Of a stretch of 64,000 nt of DNA, positions 7,795 to 16,052 are shown piece by piece (the first letter of the stretch is position 1; each line of letters starts with the position of its first letter). The stretch is from positions 5,952,001-6,016,000 of the forward strand of contig NZ_CP030073.1 in assembly GCF_003261055.1 (NCBI RefSeq), in the 5' to 3' direction. This stretch comes from Streptomyces cadmiisoli. GTDB taxonomy: Bacteria; Actinomycetota; Actinomycetes; Streptomycetales; Streptomycetaceae. The translations under genes and the position numbers were made by a program. The notes under the pieces are model-generated. The model had not been told where the DNA came from, made no database searches, and worked only from the letters and a program-made list of their open reading frames with translations.

Positions 7795-9350
7795 CCCCGG
7801 TCCCCTCCTTCGGCTCCGTCGGCTCCGGCCGCCTCGGCGCTCCTGGCACTTCTGTTGCTCCCGGCGCTCCGGTCGGCCCCGGTGTCGTGGGAATCCCTGC
7901 CCTCCAGCAGGTCGAGCGTCAGCGCGGCGGTCCAGCTGAAGCCGGCCGCCCCGCAGGCCTCGCCGGTGTACGGGTCCACGTACTCCGCGAACCCGGAGGC
8001 GTCGGCCGTGTCGAGCATCGCCTCGCGCAGCGCGCCGGCCCGCTCCCGCTCGCCGTGCACCCGCAGCCCTCGCTCCAGCAGCCAGCCCGTGTTGAACCAG
8101 GCCGGGCCGCGCCAGTAGCGGTGCGGGTCGAACGCCTCGCCGCGGAGGTCGTAGCTGGGCACGAGGCGGGTGCCGTCGCCGAAGTGGGGGCCGCTCAGGG
8201 TGCGCACCAGCGCGCCGGCGACCTCGCCGGGCAGCGTGGGCAGCAGCAGCGGGACGAGGCCGGAGACACCGCGTTCCGGGACGAGGCCGCCGCCGCGCAG
8301 GTCCCGGCAGAAGAACATGCCCCGCGCCGGATCCCACAGCCGCTCGATCAGGACGCCCGTCAGGCGCTCCGCGCGGGCCCGGCGGGCCGTCCCCGTGGCG
8401 CCCAGCTCGCCCGCGATGTCGGCCAGCGCGTGCTCCGAGGCGATCAGCAGCGCGTTGAACGCCGGGTCCTCCACGGCGAAGGCGCCGCCCGCGCCCGGCC
8501 CGTCCCGGTACCCGCCGTCCCGGTACCCGCCGTCCCGGTAGTCCGTCGCCAGCCGCACGTACCGCCCGTAGTCCAGGTCCGTCGGCCGGTCCTCGGGCGC
8601 GCCGTGGTCGAGGTCGGCGCGCCGGAACGAGCGGGCCGGGGCCGGGGCGACCCGGGCCAGCGGGGCGTCCCAGCAGGGGCTGTTGTCCATACCCTGTTCC
8701 CAGGGGTGCACCACGGACGCGAGCCCGGCCCCGCCCAGATCACGCCGGTGCAGCAGATAGCGGTGCCAGGCCGCGAGCCGCGGGTACACCCCGGCGAGGA
8801 AGCCGCGCGCCCGCGACAGACCCGGGTCGGCGCGGTGCACCAGCCAGGCGGCCAGCGCGTGCACCGGTGGCTGCACGGTGCCGGAGGTCTGTACGGTGCG
8901 CGGGGCGCCCGCAGCACGCCCCGCGGTCGAGGAGCGCCAGAAGTCGGGGCTCGGGAAGTACGCGTCGAGCGGCACGGAGGGGTTGAAGACGATGTGCGGG
9001 ATCCGCCCGTCGCCCCACTGGGCGCCGAGCAGCGTCTCCAGCTCCGTCTGGGCCCGTAACGGCGACAGATGCCGCAGCCCGATCGCGATGAACGCCGAGT
9101 CCCAGGACCACTGGTGCGGGTACAGACCACGTGAGGGCACCGTCGAGGTTCCGGTCCAGTTGTCCTCCAGGACGCGCGCGGCCCTCAGGCGCACGGAGTC
9201 CGCGCCGGCGCCGGGATCGTATGCGACGGCGCGGGAGTCCTGGACCGGGGCACGGCCGGGAAGGAGGACGGCGCGTCGGGTGCGTGCCGGTTCCGTACGG
9301 TCGGCGGGCTCCGCGCGACGGGCGGTGAGTTGCGATGAGCGGTGTTCCAC
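7791..9350 (-). CDS. MGH1-like glycoside hydrolase (trehalase/glucosidase-like toroid)
   Basis: 519 aa, one (alpha/alpha)6 domain. Landmarks are G-L-Y-P-H-Q-W-S-W-D-S-A-F near residue 74-86, W-G-D-G-R-I-P-H-I-V-F, an H-P-W-E-x-G-M-D-N-S-P segment, and C-terminal Y-W-R-G-P-A-W-F-N-T-G-W. The W-D and E-x-G-x-D-N-S acidic residues are where clan GH-G/GH63-type enzymes place their catalytic acid and base. It overlaps the next gene by ATGA and presumably acts on the same alpha-glucan or small sugar. A Y-R-D-G-G repeat (from a 15-bp DNA tandem repeat at 8500-8540) interrupts the middle and is probably a flexible loop. The GTG start at 9350 gives an Arg/Pro-rich ~40-residue leader that may be too long. 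Confidence 0.8.
   Translation of the reverse strand: MEHRSSQLTARRAEPADRTEPARTRRAVLLPGRAPVQDSRAVAYDPGAGADSVRLRAARVLEDNWTGTSTVPSRGLYPHQWSWDSAFIAIGLRHLSPLRAQTELETLLGAQWGDGRIPHIVFNPSVPLDAYFPSPDFWRSSTAGRAAGAPRTVQTSGTVQPPVHALAAWLVHRADPGLSRARGFLAGVYPRLAAWHRYLLHRRDLGGAGLASVVHPWEQGMDNSPCWDAPLARVAPAPARSFRRADLDHGAPEDRPTDLDYGRYVRLATDYRDGGYRDGGYRDGPGAGGAFAVEDPAFNALLIASEHALADIAGELGATGTARRARAERLTGVLIERLWDPARGMFFCRDLRGGGLVPERGVSGLVPLLLPTLPGEVAGALVRTLSGPHFGDGTRLVPSYDLRGEAFDPHRYWRGPAWFNTGWLLERGLRVHGERERAGALREAMLDTADASGFAEYVDPYTGEACGAAGFSWTAALTLDLLEGRDSHDTGADRSAGSNRSARSAEAAGADGAEGGDRG
8500..8540. repeat. 15-bp in-frame tandem repeat inside a glycosidase gene
   Basis: Two perfect copies of CCCGCCGTCCCGGTA (8511-8525, 8526-8540) preceded by a partial copy from 8500. 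Because the unit is 15 bp it adds five residues (G-Y-R-D-G) per copy without breaking the frame, so copy number could vary between strains. Confidence 0.8.
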
Positions 9351-9401
9351 TCGGGGCTCCCCGAAGACGTCCGGCCGACCAGTTCGGCAGTGGCTACCGT
9401 A

Positions 9402-9448
9402 GGGTTACGTCTATTTAACACGCAAAACCCAATATGTAATGCAGGGTT
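9402..9448. promoter_or_regulatory. AT-rich divergent promoter/operator of the ROK gene
   Basis: The 119-bp gap between the divergent glycosidase and ROK genes has an A/T-rich core containing GGGTT (9402-9406), AACCC (9426-9430) and GGGTT again (9444-9448). The first two form an inverted repeat with a 19-bp spacer. ROK repressors usually bind next to their own gene, which makes this the likeliest control site for both transcripts. No precise -35/-10 pair is clear. Confidence 0.35.
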
Positions 9449-9469
9449 GAGAAACACAAGGGGGTGCGC

Positions 9470-10705
9470 ATGACCGGACGGCCCGGAAGAACGGCGGGCA
9501 CGGGCAGGGGAACGGCTCAGGCGAGCGCCGGCGACCTGCTGGAACTGGTGCGCAGCGGGCGGGCCACCACCCGCGGTGCCCTCCAGCAGGCAACGGGCCT
9601 GTCCCGGGCCACCGTCGGCCAGCGCCTGGACCGCCTCTTCCGCGCGGGCTGGCTGCGCGAGGGCGCCGGCGGTCCGGTGGGTTCCCCGCTGGGGGGCCGC
9701 CCGTCCATCACCCTGGAGTTCGACGACGCGCACGCCGTCGTCCTCGCCGCCGACCTGGACACCCGGCACGCGCGTGCCGCCGTCCTGTCGCTGACCGGTG
9801 AGATCCTGGCCGAGCACGGCGGCACGCTGGTCATCGAGGACGGTCCGGAGGCGGTGCTGGGCGAGCTGGGGCGCTGGTTCGCCGACCTGCTCCGGAAGGC
9901 GGGGCACGGCGCGGAGGAGGTCTGCGGCATCGGAGTGGCCGTCCCGGGACCGGTGGACAGCGAGACCGGCCGGGTGGTCCAGCCGCCGATCATGCCCGGC
10001 TGGGACGGCTACGACATACGCGGCCGGCTGGCCCGGTCCCTGACCGAGCACACGGGCGCTCCCGGCGTACCGGTGCTGGTCGACAACGACGCGAACCTGA
10101 TGGCCTACGGCGAGCAGCGCACCGGCCATCCGGACTGCTCGGCGTTCGTGCTGGTCAAGGTGTCGACGGGCATCGGCGCCGGGGTCGTGGTGGACGGCAC
10201 GGTCTACCGGGGCGTCGACGGCGGGGCCGGCGACATCGGCCACATCAGGGTGCCGGAGGGCGTGGACGCGCTGTGCCGCTGCGGTTCCTACGGCTGTCTG
10301 GCCGCCGTCGCCAGCGGCGGTGCCGTGGCGCGGCGGCTGGCGGAGTCCGGGGTGCCGGCGGCCTCCGGCTCGGATGTGCGCGACCTGCTCGCGGCCGGGC
10401 ATCCGGAGGCCACCGGGCTGGCACGGGAGGCCGGGCGCCGGGTCGGGGACGTGCTGGCGACGGTGGTGACCCTGCTGAACCCCGGGGTGCTGATGATCGC
10501 CGGCGATCTGGCCGGCACGTCCTTCGTCACCGGTGTGCGGGAGCTGCTCTACGAGCGGGCGCTGCCCCGGTCCACGGCCCGGCTGGAGGTGGTGACCTCG
10601 CGCCTGGGGGAGCGGGCGGGGCTGGTGGGGGCAGGTGCGCTGGTGGTGGAGCATCTGTACGCGCCGCAGCGGGTGGAGGAGAGGCTGCGGGCGATGGGTG
10701 TGTGA
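9470..10705 (+). CDS. ROK family transcriptional regulator/sugar kinase-like
   Basis: 411 aa. A winged helix-turn-helix at ~22-62 (A-T-T-R-G-A-L-Q-Q-A-T-G-L-S-R-A-T-V) precedes a ROK ASKHA fold. Visible ROK features are G-V-A-V-P-G-P-V-D, V-D-N-D-A-N-L-M-A-Y-G-E, S-T-G-I-G-A-G-V-V and the zinc motif C-R-C-G-S-Y-G-C-L. The last normally ends in C-L-E; here Glu is replaced by Ala, so kinase activity is doubtful and a regulatory role is favoured. The ATG at 9470 follows AAGGGGG by about 5 nt and is preferred to GTG 9464. It is divergent from the glycosidase pair and is their likely regulator, presumably answering to a sugar. Confidence 0.87.
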   Translation: MTGRPGRTAGTGRGTAQASAGDLLELVRSGRATTRGALQQATGLSRATVGQRLDRLFRAGWLREGAGGPVGSPLGGRPSITLEFDDAHAVVLAADLDTRHARAAVLSLTGEILAEHGGTLVIEDGPEAVLGELGRWFADLLRKAGHGAEEVCGIGVAVPGPVDSETGRVVQPPIMPGWDGYDIRGRLARSLTEHTGAPGVPVLVDNDANLMAYGEQRTGHPDCSAFVLVKVSTGIGAGVVVDGTVYRGVDGGAGDIGHIRVPEGVDALCRCGSYGCLAAVASGGAVARRLAESGVPAASGSDVRDLLAAGHPEATGLAREAGRRVGDVLATVVTLLNPGVLMIAGDLAGTSFVTGVRELLYERALPRSTARLEVVTSRLGERAGLVGAGALVVEHLYAPQRVEERLRAMGV

Positions 10706-10795
10706 CGGGCGTGTTTCCGTCTCTCGCGCACCGTCCGCATGGTGAAATCCGGGCTCCTGTGGCAGCGTGATTCTCACCACCCTTGATAAGGGTTG

Positions 10796-10910
10796 CGCTC
10801 AGATGAGCGGATCATGGGCGATTGCAATTCTCGGAGGGGTGGCACTCAGTGCCACCCCTCGATCGTTCATCGATCGAAATCAGACGTGCTGGAATGTGCT
10901 CATCTGAGCG
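10796..10910. repeat. Composite inverted-repeat element in the ppdK leader
   Basis: The 407-bp gap 10706-11112 has no convincing gene. Its centre is an ordered nest of palindromes. CGCTCAGATGAGCG (10796-10809) and its reverse complement (10898-10910) form the outer arms, each itself palindromic. ATTGCAAT is at 10821-10828. A 13-bp perfect stem with 1-nt centre (GAGGGGTGGCACT / AGTGCCACCCCTC) occupies 10834-10860, and CGATCG...CGATCG lies at 10860-10876. The whole is nearly symmetric about ~10850. It could be the terminator of the ROK gene, a leader attenuator of ppdK, or a small non-autonomous repeat element. Confidence 0.6.
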
Positions 10911-11112
10911 GCAAACCCGATGCCGGGGTGGCCTTGTGTTCAAGAAGTGAAAACATCGGGCCGTCACCGCTTACCAAGCTTTGACTTTCGATCCGGTGGC
11001 GGACGAGTGGTTACAGGCGCATGACGCGCAAGTAGACGTACCCAGGCGCCTTCGATCTGGGTATGTTCCTCGCCGTCAGGGCAGCCACCGCGTCCTCGAG
11101 GAGTCGAGACCC

Positions 11113-13860
11113 GTGTCGGAAAACAAAGATCCCCAGGTAGCTGAGCACGGCACCAGCGTTGAGGACGTGAAGTTCGTTTACGACTTCACCGAGGGCAACA
11201 AGGACCTCAAGGACCTCCTCGGCGGCAAGGGCGCGAACCTCGCCGAGATGACCAACCTGGGGCTTCCCGTCCCTCCGGGCTTCACCATCACCACCGAGGC
11301 CTGCAAGGTCTACCTCGACAGCGGCGAGGAGCCGGCGGCACTGCGTGACGAGGTGAGTGCGCACCTCGACGCGCTGGAGCGGCGCATGGGCAAGAAGCTC
11401 GGCCAGGCCGACGACCCCCTCCTCGTGTCGGTCCGGTCCGGAGCGAAGTTCTCCATGCCCGGCATGATGGACACGGTGCTGAACATCGGCCTCTCCGACA
11501 GGTCCGTGCAGGGCCTGGCCAAGCAGGCCGGCGACGAGCGTTTCGCCTGGGACTCCTACCGCCGCCTGATCCAGATGTTCGGCAAGACCGTCCTCGGCGT
11601 CGACGGCGACCTCTTCGAGGAGGCGCTGGAGAAGGCCAAGGAGGCGAAGAAGGTCGCGGTCGACACGGAGCTGGAGGCCGCGGACCTCAAGAAGCTGGTC
11701 ACCCGCTTCAAGAAGATCGTCAAGACCGAGGCGGGCCGGGACTTCCCGCAGGACCCGCGCGAGCAGATGGACCTCGCCATCAAGGCGGTCTTCGACTCCT
11801 GGAACGGCGACCGGGCCAAGCTCTACCGCCGCCAGGAGCGCATCCCGCACGACCTGGGCACCGCCGTCAACGTCTGCTCGATGGTCTTCGGCAACCTCGG
11901 CCCGGACTCCGGCACGGGTGTCGCCTTCACCCGGGACCCCGCCAGCGGCCACCAGGGCGTCTACGGCGACTACCTCCAGAACGCCCAGGGCGAGGACGTC
12001 GTCGCGGGGATCCGCAACACCGTCCCGCTCGCCGAGCTGGAGCGGATCGACAAGAAGTCGTACGACCAGCTCATGCAGATCATGGAGACCCTGGAGAACC
12101 ACTACAAGGATCTCTGCGACATCGAGTTCACCATCGAGCGCGGGCAGCTGTGGATGCTCCAGACCCGCGTCGGCAAGCGCACGGCGGGCGCCGCTTTCCG
12201 TATCGCCACCCAGCTCGTCGACCAGGGCCTGATCGACGAGGCGGAGGCGCTCCAGCGGGTCAACGGCGCCCAGCTCGCCCAGCTGATGTTCCCCCGCTTC
12301 GACGACAGCGCGAAGGTCGAGCAGGTCGGCCGGGGCATCGCCGCGTCACCGGGGGCGGCCGTCGGCAAGGCGGTCTTCGACTCGTACACCGCCGTCAAAT
12401 GGTCGCGTTCGGGCGAGAAGGTCATCCTGATCCGGCGCGAGACCAACCCCGACGACCTGGACGGCATGATCGCCGCGGAGGGCATCCTCACCTCGCGCGG
12501 CGGCAAGACCTCCCACGCGGCCGTGGTCGCGCGCGGCATGGGCAAGACCTGTGTCTGCGGCGCGGAGGAGCTGGAGGTCGACACCAAGCGCCGCCGGATG
12601 ACGGTGCCCGGCGGTCATGTCGTCGAGGAAGGCGACCTGATCTCCATCGACGGCTCCAGCGGCAAGGTCTACCTGGGTGAGGTCCCGGTGGTCCCCTCCC
12701 CGGTCGTGGAGTACTTCGAGGGCCGTATGCACGCCGGTGCCGACGACGCCGACGAACTCGTCGAGGCGGTCCACCGCATCATGGCCTTCGCCGACCGCAA
12801 GCGCCGGCTGCGGGTGCGGGCCAACGCGGACAACGCCGAGGACGCCCTGCGCGCCCGCCGCTTCGGCGCCCAGGGCATCGGCCTGTGCCGCACGGAGCAC
12901 ATGTTCCTCGGCGACCGCCGTGAACTGGTGGAGCGCCTGATCCTGGCGGACACGCAGGCCGAGCGCGAGGAGTCGCTGAAGGAGCTGCTGCCGCTCCAGA
13001 AGCAGGACTTCGTCGAGCTGTTCGAGGCGATGGACGGTCTGCCCGTCACCGTCCGGCTGCTGGACCCGCCGCTGCACGAGTTCCTCCCCGACATCACCGA
13101 GCTGTCGGTGCGCGTTGCCCTCGCGGAGTCCCGCCAGGAGCCGCACGAGAACGAACTGCGGCTGCTCCAGGCGGTCCACCGGCTGCACGAGCAGAACCCG
13201 ATGCTGGGCCTGCGCGGTGTGCGGCTCGGCCTGGTCATCCCCGGCCTGTTCACCATGCAGGTACGGGCGATCGCGGAGGCCGCGGCCGACCGCAAGGCGG
13301 CGAAGGGCGACCCGCGCGCCGAGATCATGATCCCGCTGGTCGGCACGGTCCAGGAGCTGGAGATCGTCCGCGAGGAGGCCGACCGGGTCATCGCCGAGGT
13401 GGAGGCGGCCCGCGGCACGGAACTGAAGCTGGCGATCGGCACGATGATCGAACTGCCCCGAGCCGCGCTGACCGCCGGTCAGATCGCGGAAGCGGCGGAG
13501 TTCTTCTCCTTCGGCACCAACGACCTCACCCAGACGGTGTGGGGCTTCAGCCGCGACGACGTGGAGGCCTCCTTCTTCACGGCGTACCTGGAGAAGGGCA
13601 TCTTCGGCGTCTCCCCCTTCGAGACGATCGACCGGGACGGCGTGGGGTCCCTGGTGCAGGCCGCCGCCAAGGCCGGCCGCGCCACCCGCCCCGACCTCAA
13701 GCTCGGCGTCTGCGGCGAGCACGGCGGTGACCCGGAGTCGGTGCACTTCTTCCACGAGGTGGGCCTGGACTACGTCTCCTGCTCCCCGTTCCGCATCCCG
13801 GTGGCGCGGCTGGAGGCCGGACGCGCCGCGTCCCGGTCGCAGGGCAGCGACCACCGCTGA
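11113..13860 (+). CDS. ppdK: Pyruvate, phosphate dikinase
   Basis: Interconverts pyruvate + ATP + Pi with PEP + AMP + PPi; at 915 aa it has the normal length. Order: ATP-grasp nucleotide-binding domain (G-G-K-G-A-N-L-A-E-M and later G-A-K-F-S-M-P-G-M-M-D-T), swivelling phosphohistidine domain with catalytic His468 in G-G-K-T-S-H-A-A-V-V-A-R-G, and C-terminal PEP/pyruvate TIM barrel with F-G-T-N-D-L-T-Q and catalytic Cys867 in G-V-C-G-E-H-G-G. GTG 11113 is chosen because CGAGGAG precedes it by 9 nt and MSENKDPQ begins a typical N-terminus; the open frame upstream runs through leader DNA. A separate promoter is expected in the 407-bp structured leader. Confidence 0.96.
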   Translation: MSENKDPQVAEHGTSVEDVKFVYDFTEGNKDLKDLLGGKGANLAEMTNLGLPVPPGFTITTEACKVYLDSGEEPAALRDEVSAHLDALERRMGKKLGQADDPLLVSVRSGAKFSMPGMMDTVLNIGLSDRSVQGLAKQAGDERFAWDSYRRLIQMFGKTVLGVDGDLFEEALEKAKEAKKVAVDTELEAADLKKLVTRFKKIVKTEAGRDFPQDPREQMDLAIKAVFDSWNGDRAKLYRRQERIPHDLGTAVNVCSMVFGNLGPDSGTGVAFTRDPASGHQGVYGDYLQNAQGEDVVAGIRNTVPLAELERIDKKSYDQLMQIMETLENHYKDLCDIEFTIERGQLWMLQTRVGKRTAGAAFRIATQLVDQGLIDEAEALQRVNGAQLAQLMFPRFDDSAKVEQVGRGIAASPGAAVGKAVFDSYTAVKWSRSGEKVILIRRETNPDDLDGMIAAEGILTSRGGKTSHAAVVARGMGKTCVCGAEELEVDTKRRRMTVPGGHVVEEGDLISIDGSSGKVYLGEVPVVPSPVVEYFEGRMHAGADDADELVEAVHRIMAFADRKRRLRVRANADNAEDALRARRFGAQGIGLCRTEHMFLGDRRELVERLILADTQAEREESLKELLPLQKQDFVELFEAMDGLPVTVRLLDPPLHEFLPDITELSVRVALAESRQEPHENELRLLQAVHRLHEQNPMLGLRGVRLGLVIPGLFTMQVRAIAEAAADRKAAKGDPRAEIMIPLVGTVQELEIVREEADRVIAEVEAARGTELKLAIGTMIELPRAALTAGQIAEAAEFFSFGTNDLTQTVWGFSRDDVEASFFTAYLEKGIFGVSPFETIDRDGVGSLVQAAAKAGRATRPDLKLGVCGEHGGDPESVHFFHEVGLDYVSCSPFRIPVARLEAGRAASRSQGSDHR

Positions 13861-13890
13861 CCGGGCGGCGACCACCGCCGCCCCCAGGCA

Positions 13891-13987
13891 CCGGAGCCGC
13901 CGTCGGTCCCCGACCCTCACCGATCAGGCGGCGGCTCCGGCTCGCGGGGCAAGGAGGACGGCACCCTGTGCGGGGGTGCCGTCCTCC
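13891..13987 (+). terminator. Tandem strong hairpins after ppdK
   Basis: Hairpin 1 pairs CCGGAGCCGCCG (13891-13902) with CGGCGGCTCCGG (13929-13940). Hairpin 2 pairs GGAGGACGGCACCC (13953-13966) with GGGTGCCGTCCTCC (13974-13987) around a 7-nt loop. There is no U-tract, as usual in Streptomyces. They lie between the ppdK stop and the next gene. Confidence 0.75.
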
Positions 13988-14034
13988 CCCGTCGAACGGG
14001 TAGGTTGAACGATCATCCAGTCAGGAGACGCGTC

Positions 14035-14871
14035 GTGACCGCCCGCCCCAGAGTTCTGTTCGTGACCGATCTGGCCTACCGGGCCCGGGGACGGCGCTAC
14101 TGCGACGAGGACATCTTCCTCACGTCCAGGCTGCGCGACGAGTTCGACCTCGCCCTGTGCAACCCGCTGGACGCCGCCCGGCTGATGGACGGCTTCGACG
14201 CGGTGGTCGTCCGCAACAGCGGCCCCGTGCTGCACTACCGGACGGAGTACGGCGCCTTCCGGGAGCGGGCCGCGGCGCTCGGCACGCTCGTCTACAACCC
14301 GCTGTCCGGCCGCGGCGACATGGCCGGAAAGCAGTACCTGCTGGATCTGACCGCCGCCGGCTACCCGGTGATACCCACCGTCGACCGGGCCGAGGACCTG
14401 GGCCGGCTGCCCGGCACCGGCGAGTACGCCGTCAAGCCGAAGGCCGGAGCGGACTCCATCGGGCTGTCCTTCCTGCCCGCGGACCGGCTGCCCGGCCTGA
14501 CCTTCGGCGACGTCCTCGTCCAGCCGCGCGTCGACTTCCGGTACGAGGTGTCGTTCTACTACGTCGACGACGCCTTCCAGTACGCGCTGTACGCCCCCGA
14601 CCCCGGCCGCCGCTGGGTCCTCGAACCGTACGAGCCCACCGGCGCCGATCTCCGCTTCGCCCGCCGGTTCATCGAGTGGAACACCCTCGACCACGGCATC
14701 CAGCGGGTGGACGCCTGCCGCACCGCGGACGGTGAACTGCTGCTGGTCGAGCTGGAGGACCTCAACCCCTACCTCTCGCTCGACCTCGTCGCCGACCGGA
14801 CCCGGGACGCCTTCGTCACCGCTGTGACGGCCTCCCTCCACCGATTCCTCGACGCCCCGTCACCCGTCTGA
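14035..14871 (+). CDS. ATP-grasp family ligase of unknown substrate
   Basis: 278 aa with the layout of small RimK/glutathione-synthetase-like ATP-grasp enzymes. There is a Rossmann-like N-terminal region (V-L-F-V-T-D-L), a lid Y-A-V-K-P-K-A-G-A-D-S-I-G-L near 135-148 with the ATP-phosphate Lys residues, and a metal/ATP motif L-L-V-E-L-E-D-L-N-P-Y at ~238-248. In family members the E-x-N pair coordinates Mg2+. GTG 14035 sits 7 nt after AGGAG and is preferred over TTG 14005. It stands alone after the ppdK terminator. Such enzymes make an amide or thioester through an acyl phosphate; the substrate is unknown. A second, distinct ATP-grasp gene lies at 61554. Confidence 0.75.
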   Translation: MTARPRVLFVTDLAYRARGRRYCDEDIFLTSRLRDEFDLALCNPLDAARLMDGFDAVVVRNSGPVLHYRTEYGAFRERAAALGTLVYNPLSGRGDMAGKQYLLDLTAAGYPVIPTVDRAEDLGRLPGTGEYAVKPKAGADSIGLSFLPADRLPGLTFGDVLVQPRVDFRYEVSFYYVDDAFQYALYAPDPGRRWVLEPYEPTGADLRFARRFIEWNTLDHGIQRVDACRTADGELLLVELEDLNPYLSLDLVADRTRDAFVTAVTASLHRFLDAPSPV

Positions 14872-14907
14872 GGCCGCGGCGGCCCGCCGCTCACCGGCCC
14901 GGAACGG

Positions 14908-15333
14908 CTACGCCGACGACCAGCCGCTCCACCGCTCCACCCGGACCGCGACCGCGGGACCGAGCGGCGGGGAGTGCCGGTACTGGTCGTACCTGGCGCA
15001 CAGCAGGTCCACCGCGGACCGCCGCTCCGGACCCTGCCCCAGTACGTCCGCGCGGCCGTCCGCGCGCACCCACCACAGCGTCGACCAGTCGTCGTCGTAG
15101 TGGTCGGCGAGCACGGCCACCGAGGGGTTCTCCCGGATGTTGCGCAACCGGCGCAGGTCCCAGGTGCTCTTGGGCTTGTGATCGACCGCGAAGTACACGA
15201 CGTCGCCCAGGACGGCGAAGGTCACCGGCACCGCGTGGGGCACTCCGTCGGCGCCGGCCGTCGCCAGCCGGGCGACCGGCGAGGCGGCGAAGCGCTGCCG
15301 GGCGACGGACGGCGGGAGCCTCATGTGCCTCAC
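14908..15333 (-). CDS. PPOX-class flavin/F420-dependent protein (Rv0121-like)
   Basis: 141-aa split-barrel protein of the pyridoxamine-5'-phosphate-oxidase-like superfamily. Signature elements are R-L-A-T-A-G-A-D-G-V-P-H-A-V-P-V (strand pair), a D-H-K-P-K-S-T-W-D-L-R-R-L-R-N-I segment that binds the cofactor phosphate, and N-P-S-V-A-V-L-A-D-H-Y. From memory the K-P-K-S/T plus W-W-V-R-A-D-G-R-A pattern is the probable F420-dependent Rv0121 subfamily; the cofactor cannot be decided from sequence alone. GTG 15333 and ATG 15324 are both possible starts. Confidence 0.8.
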   Translation of the reverse strand: MRHMRLPPSVARQRFAASPVARLATAGADGVPHAVPVTFAVLGDVVYFAVDHKPKSTWDLRRLRNIRENPSVAVLADHYDDDWSTLWWVRADGRADVLGQGPERRSAVDLLCARYDQYRHSPPLGPAVAVRVERWSGWSSA

Positions 15334-15407
15334 CGTACGGCGGGCGGGAGGCCGGCGCCGCGCGGCGCCGTTCGGGGCGCCGTTCGGGGTATCGCCCTCC
15401 GCGCGGT

Positions 15408-15827
15408 TCAGTCGTTCGCGCGGCGCTTGCGGGCCGCCAGGACCAGACCGCCGCCCGCGAGCACCACGAGGGCGCCGCCCCCCGCGAGGTACGGGGTGGC
15501 ACCGCTGCCGCCGGTCTCGGCCAGGTCGGTGTCGTCAGCCGCGCCGTCGTCCGAGGCCTGCTCCCCGGTCCCGGCGTCGTCCGTCGCCTCGTCGTCGGCC
15601 GGCACGAAGTCCGCGGGCGGGCTGTCGCAGCCGATGCCGTCCTTGTCGCGGTCGAGGTGCTCGCCGTAGTGCTCGTCGCCCTCCTCGATGTTCGCGTAAC
15701 CGGCGGCGTACGCGGCGGAGCAGTTCTCGAAGGGGTGGTCGCCGTCGTGGGCCAGCGCGGTGGAGGGCAGCGCGGCCGCGGTCACGGCGGCGAGGGCGAC
15801 GGCGCCACGCTTGAGGAACGGGTTCAC
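15408..15827 (-). CDS. Excalibur-domain surface protein with LAETG sorting signal
   Basis: 139-aa exported protein. The signal peptide is residues 1-26 (cleavage after A-L-A). An excalibur calcium-binding motif D-R-D-K-D-G-I-G-C is at 59-67, with Cys36 able to pair with Cys67. An acidic low-complexity linker (75-100) follows, then the cell-wall sorting signal L-A-E-T-G at 102-106, a hydrophobic helix and the basic tail A-R-K-R-R. Streptomyces class E sortases recognise L-A-x-T-G and attach such proteins to peptidoglycan, so this one is probably wall-linked. The sortase at 23841 is class F and may not be its enzyme. Confidence 0.88.
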   Translation of the reverse strand: MNPFLKRGAVALAAVTAAALPSTALAHDGDHPFENCSAAYAAGYANIEEGDEHYGEHLDRDKDGIGCDSPPADFVPADDEATDDAGTGEQASDDGAADDTDLAETGGSGATPYLAGGGALVVLAGGGLVLAARKRRAND

Positions 15828-16052
15828 GAGAGAGTCCTTCCGGGTTCGTGGTGATATCCGGGCCGGTGATCCTGATGGTGTGAACCGCCGGATATGAGGT
15901 GACCGAAGCTAGTGCGGGGCCACCACCGCGGGGGTGGGATGAAGGACTCGTGATGGGAACGTGACGTGACCGGAAAGTAGCTCTCCGTACGGGGCGCGGG
16001 CGTTGTCACCACCGCCCGGGCGGTGTCGTCGTCGCCCGCGCCCTCCCTGCGG

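Noticed and set aside
10793..10984. 63-codon open frame in the ppdK leader
   Set aside because: It runs through the nested palindromes, has no ribosome site, and its codon third positions lack G/C bias.
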